A stretch of 22,930 nt of DNA from CALBTQ01 sp036725605 (lineage in GTDB: Bacteria > Lernaellota > Lernaellaia > Lernaellales > Lernaellaceae): the NCBI GenBank assembly GCA_036725605.1, contig DAIMDW010000050.1, positions 1 to 22,930 on the forward strand. Direction: 5' to 3'. The position numbers and the translations under genes are program-made. Position 1 is the stretch's first letter. Each line of letters begins with the position of its first letter. The notes beneath the pieces were generated by a model. The model made no database searches and was not told where the DNA came from. It worked only from the letters and a program-made list of their open reading frames with translations. Shown piece by piece: positions 1 through 8,147 of the stretch.

Positions 1-50
1 GTTCCGCCTACTACGGGACTTCGACCGACCTGCCCGTCACCAACCCCTGA
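1..50 (+). CDS. 3' end of an FG-GAP/VCBS-like repeat protein (partial)
   Basis: An open frame enters the window and ends at TGA 48-50. Its last residues read SAYYGTSTDLPVTNP. This matches the end of the 40-residue repeat seen in full later in the window, where the C25 peptidase has YFGTSSDLPVPGDY. The fragment is therefore most likely the C-terminus of another secreted protein carrying the same calcium-loop repeat. Nothing can be said about its N-terminal domains. It marks the last host-like coding sequence before the lower-GC island. Confidence 0.7.
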   Translation, partial: SAYYGTSTDLPVTNP

Positions 51-56
51 GGGGGA

Positions 57-72
57 GGGTTCGGGGTTCGGG
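57..72 (+). repeat. GGGTTCG heptad patch
   Basis: Two heptad units of the GGGTTC(G/A) type directly follow the upstream stop codon. The same unit recurs at 147-184, 12,727-12,752 (opposite strand) and 12,806-12,820. It belongs to the repeat family found at both island borders. Confidence 0.6.
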
Positions 73-99
73 CCCCCGCCTCAGCCCCGGAAGATTTTT
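62..99 (+). terminator. Possible terminator of the upstream repeat-protein gene
   Basis: CGGGG (62-66) can pair with CCCCG around 74-78, and the TTCGGGG/CCCCGGAA segments offer a longer alternative fold. The T-run ATTTTTG follows at 94-99. The distance between the short stem and the T-run makes this a weak call. Confidence 0.3.
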
Positions 100-184
100 G
101 CACCTGATTACTCTGATTAACTCTTATTGGGGAAGGGGGAAAGAGAGGGTTCAGGGTTCAGGGTTCAGGGTTCGGGGTTCAGGG
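100..184 (+). repeat. Left copy of the island-bracketing inverted repeat
   Basis: The segment starts with an ACCTGATT.CTCTGA block, continues through a G-rich stretch with GGAAGGGGGAAAGAGA, and ends in five GGGTTC(A/G) heptads (147-184). The reverse complement of 12,727-12,799 shows the same blocks in the same order with three heptads. The first 17 bases agree at about 15 positions and the last block is nearly identical; the 14 bases between diverge. The array carries six GGG tracts with 4-base loops, which fits the G-quadruplex consensus. Confidence 0.75.
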
Positions 185-319
185 AGACAGTTTTCACAGA
201 TGAGGGGAGATTAAAAGCCTCGTCCACATGCGAGATCAAGGGTTCGGAAAATGCAATAGCGGGCTCCCTACCAAATACCGACTTCTTGATCGATCATGAG
301 ATGAAGAAGGTACCGCCTT
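185..319. other. Intergenic, island left end
   Basis: I see no supportable gene here. It includes the short phrase TTTTCACAGATGAGG, of which TTTCACAGAT recurs near the right border (reverse complement of 12,861-12,870). It also holds one further GGGTTCGG at 240-247. An open frame over 127-342 runs through the heptad array and has no coding character. Confidence 0.5.
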
Positions 320-637
320 CTATAAATCCCTTGACGCCCTAGTTTCCCAGTTTTCCCAATCCGGAACGTAGACGGACATCAAGCTTTTGAACAACCGGCC
401 GTGATTGGGAACGCGGAGATGAAGCAACTCGTGGACGATGGCATACCGCCGAAAGCCGCCGGGTTCGGCTAAAAGGTCTTCGCTGAAACTTATCCACTTC
501 CCTGGAGAACACGACGCCCATTTATGGCGCATTTTCTGCACCCGAATCCGGGCGGGCTCGACCTTGAGTCGTGCCGCCCATGCGCGAACATCTTCCTTAA
601 AATTCTCCTTGTCCCGGGCTTTCCGCGGCCTGCTCAT
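320..637 (-). CDS. YgjP-like zinc metallopeptidase-fold protein
   Basis: The 105-residue protein carries HELLH at residues 69-73 and a third likely ligand, H79, in PNHGRLF. This is the HExxH...H pattern of the YgjP/DUF45 (PF01863) metallopeptidase-like family. The preceding MRHKWASCSPGKWISFSEDLL region matches the family's WGSCS-type motif. The start is fixed by an ATGA overlap with the hsdR stop codon, so the two genes are translationally coupled; a longer upstream frame would run far into hsdR. Its substrate is unknown. From general knowledge this family often accompanies type I restriction subunits, but no role in restriction is established. It is the last gene of the minus-strand series, and no clear terminator follows it. 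Confidence 0.85.
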   Translation of the reverse strand: MSRPRKARDKENFKEDVRAWAARLKVEPARIRVQKMRHKWASCSPGKWISFSEDLLAEPGGFRRYAIVHELLHLRVPNHGRLFKSLMSVYVPDWENWETRASRDL

Positions 638-3546
638 TTTCCCCACGCGCGCAATAACTTTTCCGCGATCGAGATCATGCGCTCCTTGCCGACCAAGGGA
701 AGCAGAACCCGGTAGAGCTCGGCTTTCAACTGCCTGAGTTCGGCCGCATTGTCGCGGTGGTGGGGGAATCGGTCGAAAATCGCGCCCAGGACAACCGCGG
801 CTCTCTCCGGCCGGTCGATATCTTCTTCTTTCAAGGTCCAAAAGAACGAGAAAGTCGTCTCGTCGCATCCCATCTTTTCCTGCAATTTTTGGGCCTCGAC
901 GATTTCACGAATCAACTCCTCGATCTTCCTCAGCGCGGTTTCCGTGGTGTCCTGCCGCCTGTCGTAAGCATCCATAATCGCTTCCGCGCGATCCCCGATA
1001 GGCTTCAGATACGGATTGCTCTCGCCGTCTTCAAGCACCTTTTCCCTGATACCGTTAACCAGATTTATGATCTTGGCTTTCTCCGACCCGTTGCTTTTTT
1101 TAATGGCATCCAGCGTTTTTTCGTCGATTTCGACGACGGGAAGCGTTTCCTTGGGCCCGTAAATTTCAGCCCTTTCCCGAATCAACCGCGAGGTTTTATC
1201 GGCAACATCGTTGTAGAGTATCGTTCCTTTCCGGAAAGCGTTTCGGACGATTCGATACAGCACGGAGAGACGCCCGAAATCGTCTATGAAAATCCGCAGG
1301 CCGGGCGACGGCGACAGAATTTCGTAGAGCATCTCGATCCGTCGATAGAATTTATAGAACGCTTCCCGCTCTTCCCGGTCCGAAAAAACCTCGATCGCCC
1401 TTTCGATCGCCTTATCGTCGATCGGCCCACGGCAAAGCCGAGTGTATTCCCGGGCGGGACCGTCCATGAGTTCCTTGAACTTCTCGAACAGCAAGTCGAG
1501 GTCCTCGATAACCCCGCTGACGACCTCGGAATCGAAGGCAAGCGCCTGTTCCAGCTTCTCGAAGATACCCACGAAATCGACCACCAATCCGCACGGTTTA
1601 CGCCGTTCCGGATCGCGTTCGTACGGACGGTTCACCCGGGCTATCGCCTGAAGCAAGACATGGTCGCGCATGGGCTTGTCCAGGTACATGCAGTACAGAA
1701 TGGGCGCGTCGAACCCGGTCAACAGCTTATCGGTAACGATGAATATTTTCGGCAGCGTGTGCGGTTTGGGGAAAAGCTTCCGGGCTTTCTTCTCGGCTTC
1801 CGGCGTAACCTGATGCCGGTAGACGAGAGGATACCGTTCGGAGTCGTGCTGGGCCGGGGTGTAAATCGGCAAGGAGTATTCCGGAGGCAGAACTTTGTCC
1901 AACGCTTCTTTATACAGCGCGCAGGCTTCGCGGTCGACGGCCACGAGAAACGCTTTGTAACCCAAGGGTTCCACGTTGTTCGTGAAATGTTCGGCGACGA
2001 ACGCCGCCACTTTCTCGACCCGGTCGTCCGCTTTCAGAAACGTCTTAAGACGCGTGGAACGATCGAGAATCTTGTTGAGTTCGTCGATATCGCTCACTCC
2101 CTCCGCTTGGGCAAGCGCCATGAATTCCCGTTCCAACTGCTCGCGCGGAACGCGGATTTCGCTCGGAGCCAAGGTGTACTTGAGCGGCACCGTCGTGCCG
2201 TCGGCGATGGACTCGGCGATCGAATATTTATCGAGATAGCCCCGTTCGTCTTCCTTCCCGAATACCTTGAAGGTGCCTTGCCCGTAGGCCGTTTTGTCGA
2301 TGGGGGTCCCCGTGAAACCGATCAAGGTCGCTTTCGGCAAGGCCCCCAGCAAGTAGTTGCCCAGGTCGCCGCCGGTGGACCGGTGCGCTTCATCGATCAG
2401 GACAAAGATATTTTCGCGCGGGTTGAGGTCGGGGGGGATGCCGTCGAATTTGTGGATCATGGAAACGATCAAACCCCGAAAGTCGGCCGCCAACAATTCG
2501 CGCAGCTTTTCTTTGCTGGTCGCGTACGCGATGGAAATACCGTGCGCGGTTTCTTCTCCGAGAATCCGCTCCACCCATTCGGAGAGCTGACCTTCCAACT
2601 CGTTGCGATCGATGATCAAAACAACCGTAGCCTTGCCGAAAGTCTCGTTGTCCTGAAGAATAAGCCGGGCGGCGGTCAGCAACGTAAAGGTCTTGCCCGA
2701 ACCCTGCGTATGCCAGATCAGGCCCGTCGTGCGCGAGGCGTCGGCGCAGCGCGCCAGGATACGGTCCACCGCGCGCGTCTGATGCTGCCGCAGCACCGTT
2801 TTTTGCAGTTCGTCCTCTTTATAGAAAAACAGGATCCATTCCTTCAGCATGGTCAGAAAGCGCCGGCGGTCGAAGAAAGCCTTCACCTTCTTCTCGTAAT
2901 CGCCCGGTTCCTCGTCTCGCCAATTGAAGAGGTTTTTCCGGTCGAGGTTCCAGGTGGCGCCGTAGTAGAAGTCGATCAGGTGCGTGAGGTTGAAGACCTG
3001 AGGCGCGGTCAGCATCTCCGGGGTCTCGCGATGGTATTCTCGGATCTGGACCAACCCTTCTTCGATACCTTTGGCCCTAGTCGCACTCTTGGTCTCCACG
3101 ACGGCCACGGGGATGCCGTTGATCAGGAACATGACATCCGCGCGGTTCGTTTCCAGGCCGTTCGTGTATTGCCACTCGTCGGTCACCTGAAAGACGTTTC
3201 GATCGGGATCGTTGAAATCGATGACGGTTACGTTGCGCTCGCGCTTCTCTTTCTCGTCGTAGCGGCTTTGTTCCCCGCGCAGCCACGCCAGAATCTCGGC
3301 GTTGCCCTCGATGGTGTTCGGGACCGCCTCGATTCTCCCGATCGCCTCCACGGCTTTATCGGCAGTAAGCCACCCCGAATTCAGCTCGATCAGCTTTTCT
3401 TCCAGGACCCTCCCGAAGAGCAAACCGCCCTCGCCCTTCCGCATCGCCACCGCCGCCGTGGGCGGCACATACGTCCACCCCGCCTGCCGCGCGTAGCGAA
3501 CCAACGGTCCCTGAACGGTTTTTTTCTCCGAACCGATTTGCGCCAT
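634..3546 (-). CDS. hsdR: Type I restriction enzyme R subunit (HsdR)
   Basis: This 970-residue protein is the motor and nuclease of a type I restriction complex. An N-terminal PD-(D/E)xK nuclease is visible as D137 (ADVMF) with E151-x-K153 (VETKSA). SF2 helicase motifs follow: Walker A TQGSGKT (280-286), DEAH (385-388), GFTGTP (410-415), LLTGFDAP (608-615) and LLQAIARVNRPY (631-642). Length and order are normal for HsdR. The start chosen is ATG 3544-3546 (MAQIGSEKKTVQG), two bases after the STAND gene stop; an upstream in-frame ATG would overlap that gene by 65 bp. It is coupled by ATGA to the metallopeptidase gene. With HsdM and HsdS it would cleave unmethylated foreign DNA after ATP-driven translocation. 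No inactivating change is visible. Confidence 0.97.
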   Translation of the reverse strand: MAQIGSEKKTVQGPLVRYARQAGWTYVPPTAAVAMRKGEGGLLFGRVLEEKLIELNSGWLTADKAVEAIGRIEAVPNTIEGNAEILAWLRGEQSRYDEKEKRERNVTVIDFNDPDRNVFQVTDEWQYTNGLETNRADVMFLINGIPVAVVETKSATRAKGIEEGLVQIREYHRETPEMLTAPQVFNLTHLIDFYYGATWNLDRKNLFNWRDEEPGDYEKKVKAFFDRRRFLTMLKEWILFFYKEDELQKTVLRQHQTRAVDRILARCADASRTTGLIWHTQGSGKTFTLLTAARLILQDNETFGKATVVLIIDRNELEGQLSEWVERILGEETAHGISIAYATSKEKLRELLAADFRGLIVSMIHKFDGIPPDLNPRENIFVLIDEAHRSTGGDLGNYLLGALPKATLIGFTGTPIDKTAYGQGTFKVFGKEDERGYLDKYSIAESIADGTTVPLKYTLAPSEIRVPREQLEREFMALAQAEGVSDIDELNKILDRSTRLKTFLKADDRVEKVAAFVAEHFTNNVEPLGYKAFLVAVDREACALYKEALDKVLPPEYSLPIYTPAQHDSERYPLVYRHQVTPEAEKKARKLFPKPHTLPKIFIVTDKLLTGFDAPILYCMYLDKPMRDHVLLQAIARVNRPYERDPERRKPCGLVVDFVGIFEKLEQALAFDSEVVSGVIEDLDLLFEKFKELMDGPAREYTRLCRGPIDDKAIERAIEVFSDREEREAFYKFYRRIEMLYEILSPSPGLRIFIDDFGRLSVLYRIVRNAFRKGTILYNDVADKTSRLIRERAEIYGPKETLPVVEIDEKTLDAIKKSNGSEKAKIINLVNGIREKVLEDGESNPYLKPIGDRAEAIMDAYDRRQDTTETALRKIEELIREIVEAQKLQEKMGCDETTFSFFWTLKEEDIDRPERAAVVLGAIFDRFPHHRDNAAELRQLKAELYRVLLPLVGKERMISIAEKLLRAWGK

Positions 3547-3547
3547 A

Positions 3548-6500
3548 CTATCTTTCGAACTCCCGCAGTTCTTCCTCGATACCATATACCTCGAGACCAA
3601 CCAATCTATCAATCAGGTCGAGGCAACGCGTTCGATACCCATCATCTCGGCTTTGTCGGTAGGCCCGAAGCACAAGCTCACAAATTGTGCCGGCATGTGC
3701 CAACGTGCGGTATCTCATGTTCCACCCACAACGATCCAACTCGGTGACGATAGCTTCACATGCCGCCAACAGTTCTTCGGGAATATTTGCGGTCGATCGT
3801 TCCAAAGACCGTATCAGAACTTCCATGTTCTCACTAAACGCTCGGCTCGCTAAAAAAGCACGAATCAGCCTGCGACATGCTTCGAGTTGACGCCCTTCGA
3901 CCTTTTGAAAAAAGGAAGCTGCTTCAGCACGCACTTCTTTTATAGGGTCATCGAAGAAGCGAACAAGTGCGGAATGGGAAAAATCGCGGCATTTCTCGTT
4001 CGATACGTTGGCCGCGGCCACCTTTGCCGCGCCGGTGCGTTTATCATCGTCACCCGAGATGCATTCCACGACTAAGTCGAGGGCTTCCGGATTGTCAAAC
4101 TGGGCCAAGCATGCTTGTCGCGCACCGGCTTCCCTGACGAATCCACTACGAGAATCAAGCATGCGGCGTATTACAGGCATCAGACGAGTAAAATGTCTAT
4201 AGCTGGCGTAATATAAAAATTTATCCACGTAAGGCGTTGCGAATAACTCGTCTACATCGATCTCCACGAGCTGAAGAAATAACTCGACGGCGCGCTCTTC
4301 GTCGTGCCGGAAAAGACCTAATAGCGTGTTAGCCACTGCGGAGCGGACGATCACGGTTGGGTCACAAACCATCCGGCGGATATACGGCAAAAAGAACGGT
4401 ACACGATTCGAGCAATCGAAAAGCAGGGACCCCATCCCTACGGCCGCTGACCCTCTTGTACTATTTATAGCCGCATTAAGGATCTCGCTGGGGGAAGTTG
4501 GCTCTGACCCTTTGACCGCTGTTATTACTACTTCGCTGAGCCGAGGATCGTCCGCCTCTGTTGCCAACCATCCCACTATTTTCAGTATATCTTCGGGGAT
4601 GTCTTCACCGCTTAAGGATTCGATGGGACCAAGTAACCAGTGTCCGCCAGGTTTACCCTCTAAGCCGAAAACTGTTCGAACCACATCGAATACCAGGTCT
4701 TTATCGATCGGTGCGCCCCCGAGTCCTCTCAGTATGGCTTGGAAATAACACGGTTGGAGACCCACCGGCATCCGTAATACGAGACGGGCAAATCTCTCGG
4801 GATTATGGTTGGTTTCCTTTTCCAGTTCGGCAGCCAGTTCCCGGGCGCCTCCCGCTAAAAAAGAACGCGAGGACCGTTGCGAACTGCCATCCTTCTTGTC
4901 ATAGATATTCATGGCGCGAAGCCACTGCTCATCCGACATCTTCCGAACCAAAGTTTCGTCGATGGGGGACTCGACGATACCGCCTTGAGGCAAGGTAAGC
5001 GGTTTCAGTACCTTTGGCTGGAATTTTCTCTGAAGCTCACGAATCCTTATCTCAACAGCCTCACTTCTCCGTTCGCGGTCGAGGGCATCCAGCATGATGA
5101 ATTGCCAATACCCGTTATAGCGATGTCCGTCCCTGCTCTTTTCCCAGAGCGGATAATGCTGCAACATGGCTTCCTGCAGACGAGAGTAACTCTTCTCACT
5201 ACAGGTTTTGCTGCAATGCTCGATCAATTCTCGGGCGGCCCAGTATTGAGAATTTCTAATTCCTATCCATCCCGCTTCAAGTCTCTGAAGGTTTTCCAGT
5301 ACATATTCGACGGTCAGATCGGCAGAATCGGATGGGGCAACAGTCAGTGCCCGGACGAGCAAATAATTCACGCTATCGTAGTCACCATAACTACGAAGTC
5401 GCTCAAATAGCCGTTCGAACTCAGGTCGGCTAGTGCGAGCAAGTTGGCAGAGCGAGATCTCCAGTGCCTTCAAGAACGCGGACTCCATCTCGGATTGATC
5501 TTCACGAAACATCCGGATGTGCCAGACGGAATCGGAATACAGTTCCCGCGCTCTTTTATCTGCCGTTTCCGTAACAACCCTGAGAAAAAACGGGATCGCA
5601 ACTTTCAGAAAGGCCAGCGGGGCGGCTTTCGCGGTATCAAGGAGAAACCTGATTCCACCGGTACTTCTTCCCGGCATGAACCGCATCGGTATATTTTTAA
5701 AGTCGATGTCCTCGGTCACCCTTGCTAAATAAGAATTAATCGCTTCGGTAGCCCATTGGGGATTTGTTCTCGGCAGCTCTTCAAGGAAAGGCCAAAAACT
5801 CGCCGCCCCTTCCTCCTCTACCAGCCCTTTATCGGCCATTGCGATAAGTAACTCAAAGGCCAAGCGAGTCGATTTGATGTGTGACCAGATTGTGAACAGG
5901 ATCCGACGATTCCACTCCGCCGATTCCCCAATGTAAGGCCGGAGATAATCGATACACTCAACGGGATTGGCCCTTAAGTTCACTTGAATAATCCGCAATG
6001 CATATTCCGTTATGGAAGGATCGTCCGATGCCAACCAGCCCGTCAAAACACCGCTTTCATGGATGAACGGGAAGAGAGATCTACAATTTACAAAGGACGT
6101 CAATGCCCCTTTCGCCAGGGACGCGTTTTCATTCTCGATTATATCTTTAAGCAACTCCCAAAGGTCTTTACTCGCTTTATCCAGCCTTCCGACGACATCC
6201 AGAGCGCTTTTTTTCAGATGCAAACGGATACCTGCATCAGTCAGAACCTTCCGTAGATTTTCTATAAATGCAGCGTAATCAATACCATATTCATACAGGA
6301 GGATTTGCCTCAACGGTGCCCGCTTGAACAAGTGCTGTCCTCCGCCTTTCAGATACTCGATCAGATCACGACCCTCTGAAACAAAAAGTCGAGCAAAGAC
6401 GTAATCGAAAAATTCCTCGTGAAAAAAACCTATCTGCCGACCATCGAGCACAAGAACGTGTTCCGATTCCATGGCGCGGACCGTTTGCGCGAAGTCATCG

Positions 6501-8110
6501 AGTACCACCTCCTCAGGAACAAATAACGCTTGCCGGGTGGTCATCCGGTCGCAGAGGCGATCAATAACTTGCATCCATTGATCGGGTCGGTCTTCCATTC
6601 GCAGCGCCACGGCCAGGCGTTTTTTTTCCCAGTAAGCGGCAAACAGATCGATGGCGTTCCCGAACCTCAACAAAGGCAGCGGTCCATCCCGGGATATTTC
6701 CGCAAGGAGAGAAAGATGCAGAGGCAGACGCCAAAGTTCAAGTTGACGCTCCGAGAAATCAGGACTTTTGTATCCCAATTTTCCGAGCGCCGACTTCACG
6801 GTCTCTATCGGAAAGAGTTCGGCTTTCACCTCCTGGGCGGGACCGGTTTCGGATACAAGCTCTCTGAGCCGGTTGTCTTTGGATAAATCGAACTGACGGC
6901 AGGCCATCAGGAGCCGCATAACAGGAAACGCCTTAGCCTGGCGAATAATCTCATGTATGCACCCGAAGAACTCAGGGCTTCGGCCGGAAGCCCAACTTAC
7001 CGCGTCAAGTTGATCGATTATCAAGACGCTCGTCCGATTTCCGGCCACGTTCGCCAGAACTTCAACGGGAGAACCGGGAAGGCCGAGTTGAGCTCCGACA
7101 TTCTGTGGCAACTCGGTTGGATCTAAGCGATCCACAGGAAAATAGAGATGAGGTATTCCAAGTTCTCGTATTCGTCGGATGGCTTGTCCTAATATGACGG
7201 TTTTCCCGATACCCGCTACACCCGAAACAAGGACGGAGTTCTTTTCTTCCCGGCTTTGCAGAATCCCCAAGATCGTGTCCGCCTCCGTTCGGGCAATAGA
7301 GATGTCATCGTTTATAGGCTCGAACATTCGCTCGTAGCGCTTGTTCAACTCCTCGATTGAAGCCAATACCACCATATCGTTAGCGTAATCAACCCGTCTA
7401 TATCCTCGACTGCTCATCCAACCCCATAATTCATCAGCAAAAATGGTTTTGGGCACATTTTCGGAAGCATAGGCTGCAAGTCTCTCGCGTATGGTATCCG
7501 GGTCACCTCGAACAAGTGTACGCAGTTTGGTGTTAACCATTTCCGTGAGCAAGTCCTCTGAGCATGGGATAATATGTGTTCTGCACAAACTTTGATAAGC
7601 AAAGCTGATAATGGCTTCTGTCTTTTCTTCGGAGGAAACAGTTCCGTTTCTCAAGGCTATTTCTTCTATCAATGGCCCCCATACCCGCAACAACTGCTCC
7701 CAAGCTTTTCGTTTGTGGCCGGTTAAAGAGTTCGAAAGAAATTCATCCACCGTTTCCGCCTTCCGCGCCGCATCAGTCAGCTCGGACAACATATTGGCGC
7801 TCACGGTGGAAACAAAGACGAACTCCGCGTTCGGAGAAAGGGTCTTTTTGAGCGCTGTCGAGAGGACCCCGTTTCGCCGGAGTTTGGGAATGCTCCATTC
7901 GCCTAGTTCCGCGTGTTGCCGCTTGACTTGATGGTATTGTTTGGTTGGACCTGTCGTGACTACAAATTCACACCCCTCGCCTTCAACCCCAGGCGGCTCC
8001 AATCGTATCGCGTTTGATTCTTCCGCCAGGAGTTGGGCAAGGCAGAAAACGGTCCACTTCCCCTCGAAGCGGTTGCCGTACTTTTCGCTTTCTCCACCAA
8101 GTGATGGCAT
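3548..8110 (-). CDS. STAND NTPase with N-terminal nuclease-like domain and C-terminal HEAT-like repeats (putative Avs-like defence protein)
   Basis: The 1520-residue protein has three parts. Residues 1-130 resemble Cap4/DUF4297-type PD-(D/E)xK domains: RFEGKW (14-19), an acidic VEGEGCEF stretch (42-49) and QVK (61-63). Residues about 265-580 form a STAND-type NTPase: Walker A GVAGIGKT (297-304), Walker B SVLIIDQLD (361-369), ACRQFD with an arginine at 405, and a distal GFFHEEFFDYVFARLF motif (561-576) typical of the winged-helix end of such modules. Residues about 620-1510 are helical HEAT-like repeats, the usual sensor position. The architecture resembles Avs proteins, with HEAT-like instead of TPR sensor repeats. 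It lies 37 bp after hsdS and 1 base before the hsdR start codon, so it is embedded in the restriction operon. It is more AT-rich than its neighbours. Function is inferred: target sensing followed by NTP-driven nuclease activation. The frame is intact. Confidence 0.85.
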   Translation of the reverse strand: MPSLGGESEKYGNRFEGKWTVFCLAQLLAEESNAIRLEPPGVEGEGCEFVVTTGPTKQYHQVKRQHAELGEWSIPKLRRNGVLSTALKKTLSPNAEFVFVSTVSANMLSELTDAARKAETVDEFLSNSLTGHKRKAWEQLLRVWGPLIEEIALRNGTVSSEEKTEAIISFAYQSLCRTHIIPCSEDLLTEMVNTKLRTLVRGDPDTIRERLAAYASENVPKTIFADELWGWMSSRGYRRVDYANDMVVLASIEELNKRYERMFEPINDDISIARTEADTILGILQSREEKNSVLVSGVAGIGKTVILGQAIRRIRELGIPHLYFPVDRLDPTELPQNVGAQLGLPGSPVEVLANVAGNRTSVLIIDQLDAVSWASGRSPEFFGCIHEIIRQAKAFPVMRLLMACRQFDLSKDNRLRELVSETGPAQEVKAELFPIETVKSALGKLGYKSPDFSERQLELWRLPLHLSLLAEISRDGPLPLLRFGNAIDLFAAYWEKKRLAVALRMEDRPDQWMQVIDRLCDRMTTRQALFVPEEVVLDDFAQTVRAMESEHVLVLDGRQIGFFHEEFFDYVFARLFVSEGRDLIEYLKGGGQHLFKRAPLRQILLYEYGIDYAAFIENLRKVLTDAGIRLHLKKSALDVVGRLDKASKDLWELLKDIIENENASLAKGALTSFVNCRSLFPFIHESGVLTGWLASDDPSITEYALRIIQVNLRANPVECIDYLRPYIGESAEWNRRILFTIWSHIKSTRLAFELLIAMADKGLVEEEGAASFWPFLEELPRTNPQWATEAINSYLARVTEDIDFKNIPMRFMPGRSTGGIRFLLDTAKAAPLAFLKVAIPFFLRVVTETADKRARELYSDSVWHIRMFREDQSEMESAFLKALEISLCQLARTSRPEFERLFERLRSYGDYDSVNYLLVRALTVAPSDSADLTVEYVLENLQRLEAGWIGIRNSQYWAARELIEHCSKTCSEKSYSRLQEAMLQHYPLWEKSRDGHRYNGYWQFIMLDALDRERRSEAVEIRIRELQRKFQPKVLKPLTLPQGGIVESPIDETLVRKMSDEQWLRAMNIYDKKDGSSQRSSRSFLAGGARELAAELEKETNHNPERFARLVLRMPVGLQPCYFQAILRGLGGAPIDKDLVFDVVRTVFGLEGKPGGHWLLGPIESLSGEDIPEDILKIVGWLATEADDPRLSEVVITAVKGSEPTSPSEILNAAINSTRGSAAVGMGSLLFDCSNRVPFFLPYIRRMVCDPTVIVRSAVANTLLGLFRHDEERAVELFLQLVEIDVDELFATPYVDKFLYYASYRHFTRLMPVIRRMLDSRSGFVREAGARQACLAQFDNPEALDLVVECISGDDDKRTGAAKVAAANVSNEKCRDFSHSALVRFFDDPIKEVRAEAASFFQKVEGRQLEACRRLIRAFLASRAFSENMEVLIRSLERSTANIPEELLAACEAIVTELDRCGWNMRYRTLAHAGTICELVLRAYRQSRDDGYRTRCLDLIDRLVGLEVYGIEEELREFER

Positions 8111-8147
8111 GTTCTATTTTCCCTAAGCTGTTTCCCCCCTCGGCCGC

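Noticed and set aside
147..184. Tandem heptads as a CRISPR array
   Set aside because: The units are 7 bases with no spacers, and no cas gene is present.
127..342. A 71-codon plus-strand frame at the left border
   Set aside because: It translates the heptad repeat (GSGFRVQGSGFR) and has no coding character.
3547..3612. HsdR start 22 codons further upstream
   Set aside because: It would overlap the STAND gene by 65 bp, and the extra residues do not resemble HsdR. The ATG two bases after the stop codon fits operon spacing.
757..3747. A 996-codon open frame on the plus strand across hsdR
   Set aside because: It is antisense to a complete HsdR with all motifs. Its peptide has no domain, and codon bias of GC-rich genes commonly leaves the opposite frame open.
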